A stretch of 64,000 bases of DNA from Amyloporia xantha (taxonomy: Eukaryota > Basidiomycota > Agaricomycetes > Polyporales > Adustoporiaceae): positions 868,001 to 932,000 of the forward strand of contig JAYKKR010000006.1 of the NCBI GenBank assembly GCA_036971615.1, read 5' to 3'. Position 1 is the first letter of the stretch, and each line of letters begins with the position of its first letter. The notes beneath the pieces were generated by a model. That model worked only from the letters and a program-made list of their open reading frames with translations. It was not told where the DNA came from and made no database searches. Positions 51,301 to 63,228 of the stretch are shown piece after piece. The position numbers and the translations under genes were made by a program.

Positions 51301-52076
51301 ATCAGCAACCTGAAATCCTCCGTAGACTGACAAAGCAATCTGTCCGCAATCACCTGAACATAAGGCTCGGAAGCGAGAGCAGCGTCTACGCCGATCAAGG
51401 GACCTTCGCCCAGACAGCCGGGATGGAGATGCAGCATGACTTACTGTCCACTGTTCCTGGACTGGCTCAGGCCCAGACGATGTTCAACGAAATTGGTGGT
51501 AGGCCCCATCTGAATGCGATTCCGAACGCAAATTATAGACAGGCCCTTCCTGGTATGCTTGCTGCCGGTATGGACGAGGCGCGTACTACGATTAATGCAC
51601 CTGCAGTGAACGCGCAAGCTTCTGTGGCCTTTCCCCCGAGGCAGAGTGAGTATGAGCACGAGCAGCCAACCCACGGTAATCCCCACCATCATCACGGACA
51701 TCACGGTCATGGACACCATCACCCCGGATCAGAACACCACTCCCACCAGGCGCCGTACTACTCGGAGAGCCACACTATGAACATGCCTACTGCGGGCGGT
51801 GGTGTCGTGCAGACATCTAATTACAACGAACTGGGTGGAGCGCCACGCATCTATGCACCTCCGCCGGGACCGCCTCCGACATTCTTTTCCGGCAGTGACA
51901 GACCACCAAGTGGATATGCACCTACATACGTAGGATACTCTACGGAGCCCGTAGAGAATCCCTCTCCCCGTGATAGTTATGGAATGGCGCCCGGCAGCGG
52001 ATACGGTGGATTTGCACCATTTCCTGGTCCAGGGCCATTTTCTGACGGGCGAACCTACCCGCCACCAAGAAGATAA
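48334..52076 (+). CDS. het-C: Het-C family protein
   Basis: Twenty-four exons give about 809 residues. Exon 1 encodes a hydrophobic signal-like N-terminus (ISLIVLCVIAFCLPEHGVYA). The conserved Het-C domain follows: HGDIEDTLIEIAKRTGAFGL, NWLRDYSQAVDVAGLQKLQL, GFATDEFEVTPERLGVYLP, ELEIDPRTGMKNYIANEHG, LGQALHTLEDFAAHSNFCEL and LVTGTFGANDFIHSLLGEAT. A probable six-base exon at 49990-49995 (Asn-Gln) restores the family pattern HIxQAS. The C-terminal 250 residues are low complexity: a His-rich patch (HHHHGHHGHGHHH) and Pro/Gly/Tyr-rich sequence, corresponding to the glycine-rich tail of the Neurospora protein. In Neurospora, het-c alleles drive vegetative incompatibility; in basidiomycetes that role is not established. 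One intron (48435-48492) seems to use an AAG acceptor. Confidence 0.92.
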
Positions 52077-52375
52077 GAAGGCCAGTATCAACCGTAGTGT
52101 GAATGGTAGGGAGATTCATGTCAAATTCTGGAACGCGCAGCTGATTCGTGATTTTACTGGTTTCAAGGAGAATGTTAACGAAGGCAATGTATTGTTAACT
52201 GGCCACCATAACATAATGCTTAAAACTCTGATGTTTAAATAAGGTAGGCTGTTGAAACACACCTCATCGTGAACGAGCACAAGAAAGGAACAGTCATACA
52301 TGTCCACACATCGCAGGAACACTAATAAATACATAATTTACCGTATTCAGTCAAGATAGCAAGCATAGACTGGCA

Positions 52376-53685
52376 TTATCTCATTTCATGAATAAAACGC
52401 CCCGCGCTCTGCTTGAAACTAACGGAATCCCGAAGCACCCTGACCTGCAAGCCACTGGCAACCAGGTCGGGCAACCGTGCAAACACAGCAGACTTCAAAC
52501 CCCCGTCTTCCACGCTCGTACGCTGTTCGCCCGGGTGAACGGAGAACTTGAAGGTGACCGCCATCTCCGGGTGGGAGTGGCCCAGTGCGGCGAGCGCCTC
52601 GTCTACGTGTTTCCAGGCGACATGATGCAAGTGGATCTCTCCTTGTCCTACGTACAGAAGGAAGGTGATGTGTCGAAGATATACTGAAGATATCTTGGAG
52701 ATGCTGGCAGGGATCCAGGAAGGGTTGGCTGTGGTCGGAGTCAGCGGCCATTGGATCTCCAGCGTGGTCAGCCGAGTGAGCCGGGAGAGGTCGAAACTCA
52801 GGCAGTCATCTAGATTTTCTGAAGCGGAAATCTCATGAGCGCAAGCTACGGCCAGGACACGCACCGGTAAAGCTCACCGGAAGCCAAGTTTTCGAGCCCC
52901 CAGAAGAATGTGAGGCTCAGATGTTCCAATGTAGCCACGACATGTTCGTCATGCAGCCACCTATATAGTGCCGCTGTGTTGTGCTGAGCCAAGAGACAAT
53001 CCCATTTGATCTTGCGTATGCAGGTGAGAGAGTTGGGTGGATGCTGGAAGAACCAGTCTGTCACTACTGTAGCAACACTGCCGATCCAGTCCTGCATGGA
53101 AAGCTCTCCTATCTGCGGAGCCTGGAAATCCAAACCTGGTCTGCGCGCTGGCGGCAGGACAGCGCGAGGGGGTGTTTGAGCGGTCACGACTGTGACTGAT
53201 GCCAGATGGACGCTGGACAGACGCGGGTAGCTGCCGAAAAACACGAACAGCTCGTTGACCTCCTGGATATAGATGGTTCGCAGATGGAGCGTCGTCAGCG
53301 CGGGGAACGATGCCAGGATCACGGCCCTCGTTGCATCCGGCAGCGCGAGCCATAACACTCCACGAAGTCTGAGTGTCTCGACTTTCTGCAACTTGGGCAG
53401 AACGCTGCAGAGGCTGGTATCGTCCACACCATGACCGAGGTTGTCGAGGGTGAGGTCGCGAATACAACTCGTGACCCCTGTAGATGCTGCTTCTGATGCT
53501 CCCACAAGCGACGCAAACCGCTGTGAGTTCCAGCAGTTTAGTGAGACTGTGTGGAAGAGGTGAGACCGAGCGGTAGGGAACCAGTCGTGGCATGTCAGGC
53601 TGCATGCCGAAAGGGCCGGGTGATCATCCCAGAGGTGACCGATGAACTCGAGACATAGATCGAGTGGAAGTCTTTTCCCGCTCAT
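52376..53685 (-). CDS. F-box protein, 416 aa
   Basis: Two exons (53685-52878 and 52818-52376) joined across a GTGAGC...CAG intron give 416 residues. The N-terminus MSGKRLPLDLCLEFIGHLWD with ACSLTCHDWFPTARSHLF is a typical F-box. Leucine-rich stretches follow (LQKVETLRLRGVLWLAL, LTTLHLRTIYIQEVNELFVF, LEHLSLTFFWGLENLA). Choosing the upstream donor at 52877 rather than one 11 bases later keeps the frame open. The gene is not closely related to the A or B F-box copies on the left. It lies convergent with Het-C. Role as ubiquitin ligase adaptor is inferred from the family. Confidence 0.85.
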
Positions 53686-54618
53686 TTTCTAACCGAACGT
53701 TCTTAAGGAATAAGCCCCATATACATATCCTGTACACCAAAAACACGTACCAAGAGTGGAAAGTATTGGTTGTTCCGCTTGACAGCGTCGATGACTCGCA
53801 ATCAGTCAGGTGGATCAAGATGGCTGCGTGGCTCCTCCGAAATTGGGGACCGCTGGATAGGTTATGCAGAAGGTAGCTGTCTAATTAGTGGATGAATGAG
53901 GATCGCGAGAATAAATCCGTAATAGCGTACTTTGAGAGTAATGAGTGGTCGTGGTCGTTGCAACCTTCAAAGGAGAGTCGCAGCTCGATGGAGGCTGTCT
54001 GATGGACATCCCCTTCTCATGCCAGCGCTCGGAATCCGCCACTGGCCATCTTAACCTCAAGCGCTGATTGACCATCACAGTCCTCAAGAGAGCGTGAGAC
54101 CGATTCAGCAGGGGCGGTGGTGGATACAGGTTCTGACTTGTTTGGACTAACAGTTTGAACAGCATGACTGCGCGGGTTATGACGATAGCATGATAAATAT
54201 TATTGCCTGGTAATGCCTGCCACTTACTGCAAGACCCGATCGATCGATCGTAGCCGACGGGATACGTTGCGACAAAACACACTGGGGCGATACTACCACT
54301 CGAGAAACTTAATTAAGAGCCATTAAAATACAGACTATCTCTATTCAAAACATTGTGGTAGTTGTGATTACCACGCAGTCTAGAGATTTTTTGAAATTCT
54401 GACTGACTAGTACTATGTACATCAAATATCGTCGTTCGGACATTTCCGTCGCTGGGACATCCTCGGTCACGTGTACCTCCGCGAGGTGGACGCGACTGCG
54501 ACTCTCTGTCTCCCGTTCCGGTCGTTCACCTCAACGCTTTGCCAACACTTACTCGGCGTCCGCGAGAGGTGTAGACCCGACATATTCTTGGTTTCTTGGT
54601 ATCAGAGCACCAACACCA
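53686..54618. other. Intergenic between divergent genes
   Basis: The stretch separates the starts of the F-box gene (minus) and RAD52 (plus), so it should contain both promoters. A short GATC tandem (GATCGATCGATCG) lies near 54238. The frame upstream of RAD52 is open from 54415, but no homology supports using that start. Confidence 0.5.
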
Positions 54619-56879
54619 ATGGCTGGGCAATTCAGTGGCCACCTTGTTGACTCATTCTTGTCTGCGCAACTACCTGCACGAGGACCATTTGGGCAACCGA
54701 TACCTGATTCAACTAGCATTGCTATCCATGGACCAATGTCCTTTTTGCCACAAATGCACGGCCACTCAATCTCGCAGCCAACTTTCAAACAGGAGCCTTC
54801 TTTCATGGATCTCTCCGAAGAGACGGCGAAAAGAATCGCTACCCTTCAAGCCAAGCTCAACAAGAAACTTGGGCCTGAATTCATTTCGCAACGACCTGGA
54901 CCAGGTGGTGGTCCAAAATTGACATACGCTGAGGGTACGCTTGTGTCGCATGCAAGCGTGATTTGATCTGACCGCAATTAGGATGGAAGATCATTAATCT
55001 TGCCAACGAAGTGTAAGTACTCCTTCTATCATTTCACCGAACGGGGCTTATATTTGCGTGCAGGTTTGGATTCAACGGCTGGAGCTCGAGCGTGGTGAAC
55101 TTGATGACGGACTTTATTGACCACAACGAGGAGACCAAGCGGTTCTCGATCGGAGTAACTGCTGTCGTAAGAGTCACTCTTCGAGATGGGGTATTTCATG
55201 AAGATGTTGGATACGGACTATTGGAAAATTCGAAGAGCAAAGGTGCTGCTCTTGACAAGGTATGTGGCGCACTCGGTGATTCCTCTTCCGGATTGAAATT
55301 CTCGCGCATACAGTGTAAGAAAGAAGCGGTGACGGACGCTGTCAAACGCACTTTGCGAAATTTTGGCAATCTTCTCGGAAACTGTCTTTACGACAAGTCA
55401 TACACTCAAGAAGTCATCAAGATCAAAGTGCCACCGGTAAGTGGTCGCTCCGACTGTGTGCTCCATACGATACGTCTGCCTCACATATGTCCTGCTCTGA
55501 CATTCGTGATTCGTTCTTAGCCCAAAGTTTGACAAGAGCGAACTGCATCGCCGGCCCGAGTTCAATGATTCTCGGGAAGGCGAGAGCACCAGCATACCAA
55601 GCAAAGCGCCCGCTTCCGGACCATCAGTGAAGCCCGAGTCCTCCTCACGTCTGAACAATATTTTGAGCGTAATCAATTCTCCGACGCCACAACCACAAGT
55701 CCTCTCTGCAGTGCCGCCACGTATGCGCTCCACCTTCGGGTCCGGAACCAGCGCCTGTGGCTGTGTCGACTCCAACCGCGAAGGGCAAGGCCCCGATGGG
55801 CGCAATGGGGCTCAATACGCCGGTGCATACACCCGCTGGTCCTCTGGGTGGACGGACCGTAGTAGGTCAACATGCTCAGGCACCGCAGCAGGAAGCAAAT
55901 CAGACTGCCAGCACTAGCAAACAGCCTTCACAAGAAAATCGGAGAGTGAGCTTCGCGTCGCCGCCTGCAGTTGGGACGTCTGCTTCCGCGGCTTCTGCTT
56001 CCACGTCCATTTCTCGCCCGCCCGTTGCACCGCCTGCTGAGGATATTCCGGAAGAAGACGATGTTTTCCATTTTAATTCGGAAGATGACGCTTTCCTTGC
56101 CGAGGTAGACCTCGGGGAGGATGGGATAGGTAGGCCGATAGATTTTGACGAGGGGACGGGTGGAGTCGTCCTCAGTGCGGGAAGCAAAGAGCCCGATCAG
56201 CAGCAGCAACAACAACAACATCCGCTTCAGCCGCACTCACGAGCTGTACAACAGCAACTTCCGCCTCAGCAGCAGTCACGAGCTGTACAACAGCAACCGC
56301 AGCCGCAAATGCAGCGGGTAAGCCACACAGTTTCGAATGCTGTGCACAGACAGCAGGCGTCGACTTCACATGCCAATCAAAACTTGCCGCCGAAACCTGC
56401 ACAACCTGGTCCTTCCGGTGTGACATCTACTTCGGGTGGACACAGTGTGAGTCGCTCAGTAACTCCCTCGAATGGGGGATTTCACTTCCCGCCTGGAGTG
56501 GTATGTCATCGCGCAGCACACCCATCCCAGAATCAGCGCTGATTGTATATATGTAGAATCCTCAAAGCTTGCAGCCCGGTAATGCACTACCTGCGCGTCA
56601 GGCAGGCGTCAGTGGGAACGGCATGGGGCTGAAACGGAGTGCAGATGCAATGCAGTATGTCCATTCTGACCGATCAGCTGTATCAGCGCATTGAACGTAC
56701 ACCGCGTGTTTAGGGGTCATTCAGCCGCAGCATCGCGCAGGCCTGCGCAGGGCATGGGCCTGGCGCCGCATTCAGGCGGAGGGTTCTCCGGACATGCAGC
56801 ATCTGGTGGGCAGAAGAGAGAGCCATTCGCAGCCCTCGAGTTGGGCGAAGGTGGGGATGTGAAGCGTGTGAGGCGGTGA
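54619..56879 (+). CDS. RAD52: DNA repair protein RAD52
   Basis: Homologous-recombination mediator that anneals single strands and loads Rad51. The start ATG 54619 gives MAGQFSGHLVDSF. The Rad52/22 annealing domain runs across exons 54619-54934, 54982-55012, 55064-55259 and 55314-55436: RIATLQAKLNKKLGPEF, GGPKLTYAEGWKIINLANEV, FGFNGWSSSVVNLMTDFIDH, HEDVGYGLLENSKSKGAALD, KKEAVTDAVKRTLRNFGNLL and GNCLYDKSYTQEV. Then comes FDKSELHRRPEF and a long disordered, Gln-rich C-terminus with final exons ending ELGEGGDVKRVRR at TGA 56879. Two joins are awkward: the intron after 55436 needs an AAG acceptor at 55527 to keep frame, and the frame changes near 55720 without a normal-length intron. The N-terminal catalytic half is clear; the middle needs transcript support. 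Confidence 0.9.
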
Positions 56880-57180
56880 GTTGTGGTAGCTTTTTGGATT
56901 TTTGGACTCGCTCTTGCTACTCTTGCTTTCGATTGGGACTCTGTTAGTCTGTCTTACAATCATGTCGCTCGGATGGATCTTGATTTGTGTACGATCGCAT
57001 AAACCATTTTGTTGTCACCTGTAACTTCATTGTTTCTCTTGAATCCACGGCATACATCCCCGAGTTACTATCATTAAACCCGTACTATACTCCTCTTTGG
57101 CCATACCAGGCTGAATATGGTATTTGTTGAATATTGAGAGATTTTTCATGCCGTTTGATGTCAACGTTCAATAGCACAAT

Positions 57181-57331
57181 CACTGCAAAAAAATCACCAT
57201 TTCGCAAGCAGCAAAAACTCGTGAAAAGAGTAAGATAGTTGTGAGAAATGAATGGTCCAATATAAGTAAACCCTTTTGCATGCCTATCTTACCCTTTTCA
57301 TCGCTTATAAAATGGTGATTTCTTTGCAGTG
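57181..57331. repeat. Short hairpin repeat, MITE-like
   Basis: Inverted arms 57181-57238 and 57284-57331 share CACTGCAAA, AAATCACCATTT, TGAAAAG and GTAAGATAG around a 45-bp centre. AAT flanks both ends directly, a possible 3-bp target duplication. The element lies between the ends of RAD52 and the start of NDUFAF2, about 140 bp upstream of the latter. Confidence 0.65.
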
Positions 57332-57468
57332 AATGTTGACGTTACGGTTCAGTTAAGTTGAATTACCTGTGTAAATAGGTTATCTTGTTTACTTAAATTT
57401 GAGTCCGATAAATATGGCAGGTAAATGACGTATACCACGTGCTTCGTTCGACGCGCTGCGATTCTGAA

Positions 57469-58362
57469 ATGTCTTTCATTCGCCGTCTCTGGCAGAAACT
57501 CAGCAATCCCGTAAGGCTCTCTTGTTTACTATTTCGTTGGAATTGGCGACTTAATATACTCTGATACAATATAGACATATCTTGCAGGGAGAGACTTAGA
57601 AGGTGCGCGCTTTTTCGGTCCGTACTGCGAGGGTTGGGCAACCTACAACCTTCATCGAGTCAGGTAACCGCTTCTTTGAGTACCCCAGCGTATCGGATGG
57701 TGCGTCCTCTCTCATTGCTTGGTGGGCGGTCGAGGATACTTACGACAGTTGGACAGATCCCAGAAGGACCAAGCGCGTCGTAAAATATAAGCATGTACAC
57801 CACATGTGGGATTATGTCTCAAGAGGCAGGCAGCTTCCAGGCAAGTTGTCCGATTGATAATTCTCCGGTGCATCGTGTTGACAGACGCATGCTGTTATCC
57901 AGTGCAATGGACTGCATGGTTGACACACACTCGTCTGCACCCGCCGAGCCTGGAGGTGAGTTTTTTTTTCACATGCTCCACAAGCTGTCTTGTGTATTTA
58001 TTTTTGGCGCACAGGAACTCCACGCTGACCTGGAGCGACAAAGACGTGTCCAATTGAATGCTGCTATAATCGAGGCCCGCGACCGGGAAGAACGCGCTCA
58101 GCAGATTTCTGCGTCTCAAATGGATGCTCCGGCCAGTCACTCTGACACGCCACAAACTGTGGCGCCTGTAAATGACACCCGAAGTCACAGCATGGTGTCG
58201 TCTTCCAAACCTCAATACGAAGGTGGTAGCCCTCCGGCAAGCAACCATAATAGCAACCATAATACAGAGAACCCCAGACGTGATCACCCTAAACCCTCTC
58301 CACAAATGTCGGACGAACCACAGACATGGAAGCCGCAGACAGTTCGAAGAGGCGGTGGCTAG
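57469..58362 (+). CDS. Complex I assembly factor NDUFAF2
   Basis: Six exons (57469-57510, 57575-57602, 57664-57699, 57757-57840, 57903-57955, 58015-58362) give 196 residues. The NDUFA12/NDUFAF2 domain reads MSFIRRLWQKLSNP, AGRDLEGNRFFEYPS, TKRVVKYKHVHHMWDYV, VQWTAWLTHTRLHPPSLEEL and then a helical stretch DLERQRRVQLNAAIIEARDR. The C-terminal third is polar and disordered, as in fungal NDUFAF2 and unlike the shorter structural subunit NDUFA12. The protein helps assemble mitochondrial NADH:ubiquinone oxidoreductase. The fourth intron has a GC donor (GCAAGT at 57841) with an ordinary AG acceptor; no nearby GT donor preserves the conserved Pro-Val-Gln-Trp join. Confidence 0.92.
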
Positions 58363-59072
58363 TAGATGCGGTTTGCGCTCTGTTTCTGGTTGCATAGAAA
58401 GCTGGTCTAATCGCGGATGAACTCCATACCTCATGTATGCCACTAAAGTTAATCGCAACTATTAATTGTGACCGCATGGCAGTGTCTTGAAGCTCATTGG
58501 CTCTCATCCCCGCTGAATTTCCGCTCAGTTGTATTGTATTACGGTGAGTATCCTGTGCTATTTTACCTAGTGTACCTTGGCTGTTTTCAGCTTCTCTCAC
58601 ATTATACCATAACGCTTTGGGAACCGAACTCGGTCGGTAATGAGTAGATGAAATAATGAAATGCTTGACTACCATTTTGAGCTACGGGAACACTCGTACA
58701 GCTTGTCCCAGTCCAGTATGAAATTACAGCTAATTATGATCGGCGTAACGGCAGCTTTCCACGATTCCCTCCTCTCTAATTAGTCGCTACACTCTTCACG
58801 GGCTGTGAAGCCTGAACGAAAAAGAAAACGAGAATATCTCGAAGCCAGGTCCCATGATGTGGACCCACAGCGCGGTCTAGCTATGATTGCCTCATGGCAC
58901 AAACACCAGTCATTCAGGGATTCAAGGTGGACGCTGTATCTTGTTCGAACCGCCTACGACATGAACCGCTTTGCTTGTGTATACTTCAATTAGGATATCC
59001 GTCTACGAAGTGCTTCCGGTTGATATCTTTGTTGAGGCTATTCTACTTCCAGCGACTACTAGTAGGACGGCT
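58363..59072. other. Intergenic, no recognisable gene
   Basis: Short frames only. The right half holds the upstream region of the WW-domain gene. An alternative, earlier start for that gene at 58894 in another frame would need an extra intron and has no support. Confidence 0.4.
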
Positions 59073-62062
59073 ATGCCGTCTACGAATCGTCTTCGATCAC
59101 TGTGGCAGCTATTACTTCTTCTCTTTCCTTCGGATGCTTTTCGCTCAACAGGTCGACGTTTGCTATGCTTATGGCTGTTCCTCAAGAGTAGGTTTCGAAG
59201 GCTAGGCTGGGCAGGGAAATCAGGCAAACGAAGAGACCCTGGAGGGCAGGACGGTAGATCTAGTTCTGGCAACTTGAAGGGGTTCGGGCTTGAAGGTCCT
59301 AGAGATGGGTACGAGCGGGCGCAAATTCACTGCAGCAAAGAGCCTGTAATGTCACATCTTGGTCTTCATTTGGAACATGGCCCTCTCGATTTGCTGAATG
59401 CTAGGAACCCACCAAGCCGCCCAGTGTCCACCGCATACCCTGAGTCTCGGAACAGCAGTGGCGATAATCAGCCGTACTCGATCTCAGTCCAGAATGCGTC
59501 ACGGTCGTCCATAGGGTTCGGTCTGACTACATTCAGTGACCAAGTTAACCATGATGATAACGTCAATGACCACGACCACCTTGCACCGTCTACTCGAGCG
59601 TCGTCTCGAGCATCTGTGCGTAGACCTTATCGAGGCATGGAAGACTTCGTCACTGGGCCGACCTCGGGCAGGGCAATAGCGCGCTCTAGGTCGCGAGCAC
59701 GTTCACCTGCACTTCCCTTCAATCAGTCTCGCCTCTCGGTCAACTCTGTCGCGCTCCAGGAGAAATCCCCTGCACACAGCGGACTCAACTTGGCGGTGCC
59801 TGCTGGAGCTCTTCCATCTCCAACGACAAGAATAAGAAGGGTTCAGAAGGTATACCCTATACTGTCCATCAAGCGATACGAAAGGAATATCCTCCTGTGC
59901 GTTGTGACCACTCCTGTGTCCCATGCTTTTGTGCATTACTTATGTCTTACACTAGAGATAAATCTGAATCTGAGTTTACTGTCAACGCGATGGACATGTC
60001 TTACCCACTGTACGTTTCTGCATATTCTGTTCCACGACGTGTAACCCACTATATCAAGTGATAATGTACCAGCTGGATGGAAGGCCCTGACGCACCCAGA
60101 AGGCGCTCTGTATTTCTTCCATGAACAACGAGTGAGTCAAGGGCGTCTGTGAGGAAATATATAAACTGAGTGTGCATGGGTCACAGCGAATTTACACCGA
60201 TGCATACTTGTGCGATCATGAGACATTAATGGAAATAGAGGATTTCGCGGAACTGCTGAATGGCATGTTGATCGCTTCCAAGTTTGAGCTACCGCCCAAC
60301 GTGGATCTCGTATTGGAACTGGAGAACAATCCGAAGAAGGACACCGAACATTACTGGTGCTACTACTATGCGAATCACGACGATCGGGTGCTTTTTTGGC
60401 TTCAAGATTACTTAGTCACCGACGAGCTGCAGGATTTGAAGGGTTTGAACACTCCTACACATATCAGTATGTTGGCATTTCCCTATTTGAAGTTGTTTGT
60501 TGATAGAGGTGTTAGGACATGGTATTGAGGAACATTACTGGTATTCAATCCATTTATGCCGTACGTTTGTGACCCATATTCAGCATTCGTTTACGTTTAC
60601 ATTATGCATGAACAGGAGTGCGCGGTATTGATGCGACACATCCATAGGTTACACTGGGACATGTTCCCTTTCAATCACGAAATATCACAAGAACTATTCC
60701 ACGAGCTGAGGAGCATTGTCTTACACGCTAATATAGGTAATAATTGCTCCCAGCAGGGTCACGCTCTTTCTGATACGTTTCCGCAGATCAATTGACATCT
60801 ACGACATCGACCATCACGAATAACTCTGATGAGTTAGCGAAGATGCTGTCTTTGGTGGAAAGCATCAAGGGTCTGTATGTGTCGATATCGTGTTAGATCT
60901 CATACTCAACTCTTTTATTATCAGATAGCGAGAGCAATCAGCACATAGCTTGTGTTGTCGGTAAGCAGTCGTTGCGGACCGCATATTTTTAACACTAACA
61001 CCTTGATGAATAGGTCGCCTGATGCATGTCTTCGGTAATTGCCCACTGTCACACTATCGTTTATGTACTAAAACCTCATCTTAGCCCACCACCGTTTCAT
61101 CCATTACCATGGACAAAAGGTGGCCCGTCTTTGTCGAGATCAGAGCCTCTTCGGTCAAACCCACTCGCATCGCTCACCTCTGATTAAAATAATCGCACCC
61201 CTCCTGTTCAATGCCCCTGAGGTCCATTTAAACAGTCTGGAGAAGATCTGGATTGATAATATTATTACAATCATACCGTGGACACAATTTATGACCAAAT
61301 TGCAAGAGGATTGGCAGGAATACGTTCTATTCGTACGTTATTCCCCGAAACCGTTCCTGTGCATTATTGTTTATGAAGGAATATGCTAGGCTACAGTCTT
61401 GCTGAACGCGAATATTTCGTTTATGACTATCAACGATGTGGATCCAGGAAGTGGTCCGCGCACGCCAGCACAGATCGCAAGTTTTGTGTCCACCATAGCG
61501 AGCATTGGCAGTACCCTCGTTGGCTTACTGCTTATCCGCCAATATCGTCTCAAACCGAAGGACACTGCCCAAGAAGCAGTACGTCGTCATCGGGCTTCTA
61601 CACTGAATCACCCTTGATGATTGGTGATCAGGTGAATTACTTGCTGAGTAGACGACATCCGACACTGGGACTGGAGACGCTGGCCATCATGTACAGTCTG
61701 CCGTACGCATTGCTCATGTGGGCGTAAGTCAAGATAATCATCCGTAATGGTATCCTCGTTGCTGACACACCTATGCTTAGGATGGTGACATTTGTGGTTG
61801 CGTTCGCCATAGAGTGCTTCTCCGGAAAAGACTTCCCTTCGATATACGTCAGCGGGGTCAGTTGGGGGCTAATAGGCGTGCTCACCATCTGGTGCATATA
61901 CACGGCTTGGGAAGGGGGCGAGACATCTGTTCGGGAGGTAGTGAGCGCCGCTTGGGAGCGTTTCCTGACAAGGATGACCAAGTCAGCGGGTACTGTGTTC
62001 CACTGGCATGGGGTCTTGAACCGCGGACTGCATCCCCATGCGTCGCCAGAAGCGACTCCTTG
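59073..62062 (+). CDS. WW-domain protein with C-terminal membrane helices
   Basis: A many-exon gene; the start ATG 59073 is the first one after which the N-terminal hydrophobic segment (LRSLWQLLLLLFPSDAF) and basic stretch are continuous. A Ser/Arg-rich region of about 180 residues follows. A WW-like domain is split by introns near 60000-60180: ALTHPEGALYFFHEQRRIYT, with the second Trp missing. The conserved central part reads YWCYYYANHDDRVLFWLQDY, RHIHRLHWDMFPFNHEISQE and CVVGRLMHVFAHHRFIHYHG. The C-terminus has membrane helices (SFVSTIASIGSTLVGLLLI; LGLETLAIMYSLPYALLMWA; IYVSGVSWGLIGVLTIWCIY), ending at TGA 62062. I know this architecture as an Agaricomycete hypothetical family; no function is established. 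One exon join near 60050 could not be settled. Confidence 0.72.
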
Positions 62063-63228
62063 AAGATTTCTGAATGATTTTGGGTTTGATGTGTAATTTG
62101 GTCTTGGTGGTCATAGTTCCTCCACCATTGTGGATGAATCGTCAGGGGTTTCGATATATGTATATTTCGATCATATTGACGCATGGACCACACCTTGATT
62201 GTGCCCCTTGCCCCATATTTAAATCACGCAGTATGGTGACGTAGTATGTAGATTCCGATTCAATGGACAGTAGTTGTACAAAGTCTTTCCAGCAAGCCAA
62301 ACTGCATGATATACACCCTCGCCGTCACCTCGCTCCATCGCACTGCGCATGACCATGATCTGCACAGGTCCGTAACGGAGAGGTGCCCTGACAAGCTCCT
62401 GCTTCTCTGGGTGTTTAACGTTTCGCCCCCTTGCCTGTTCCACCGCTGGCCGTCTGCGTTACTTTCCCTCGAGGCCTGTAACCCTCCCAATCCAGGTCTT
62501 CCTCGTCATCATTCTCGGACCTTGGTACAGTAAACAGTGCATTTAAAAATCGTGGATGAAGATCATTTTACGAAACGTACGGGGATAAGGGTGCCGGGTC
62601 GGAGCTGTGGTGGTCGGGAGCATAAAATAATTTGTCAATTTGACAAATTAGCAGAGATGCGACGGGTGGGCAACGTGGAACCGACCTTGGAGATCCGGGG
62701 GACTCGGTCACCGGAGCGGGATTGGTGTCAGCGGGTAGCGGCTTGGGCGATGCGCCGCGGTCCTCATCGGCTACAGTGTCAGTTGGCTTGATCGGACTGC
62801 AAGAACCTGGTCACGGAGGAATCGAGGAATGGGCCGAGTAAGATCGCGAACCTGTCGTCGGTGGGCTTAGGGTCTGCCATATTGTTTAGTTCCGGATGAG
62901 TCTCAGGCAGTTGTCGATGGGAGGACGGTGTCAAATCTCGGTCGAGTCTTTGAAGCAGATAGAATGTCGCTTTGTGAGATACAGTAAATATGACTGCATC
63001 GAGAACCTGGGCTAGCGCGCGCGCTGGCGTCTCGAGCCACTCCGGTGAGGCCTTCATCGATGACCGATGACTAGTGAGTCCCGGCCACATGCACTTATGA
63101 GCGACATTGACATAGTACATGAAATTACTTCAAAGTTCACCGCAAGGAGTTTTCAATTGACCATGGGGCTATGCGACATAGGGTTGGTTTCTATCGAATA
63201 AACGCCCGGGCAGTGCTTGTGCCGTGCC
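62063..63228. other. Intergenic with a perfect 23-bp palindrome
   Basis: No gene is recognised; a 113-codon minus-strand frame at 62779-63120 has no motif. At 62628-62650 lies TAATTTGTCAA, one T, TTGACAAATTA, an 11-bp perfect inverted repeat in otherwise GC-rich DNA. Confidence 0.5.

Noticed and set aside
54230..54250. GATC tandem
   Set aside because: Too short to be more than a chance simple repeat.
54415..54618. In-frame upstream extension of RAD52
   Set aside because: The 68 extra codons are basic and unlike known RAD52 N-termini; the ATG at 54619 gives a normal start.
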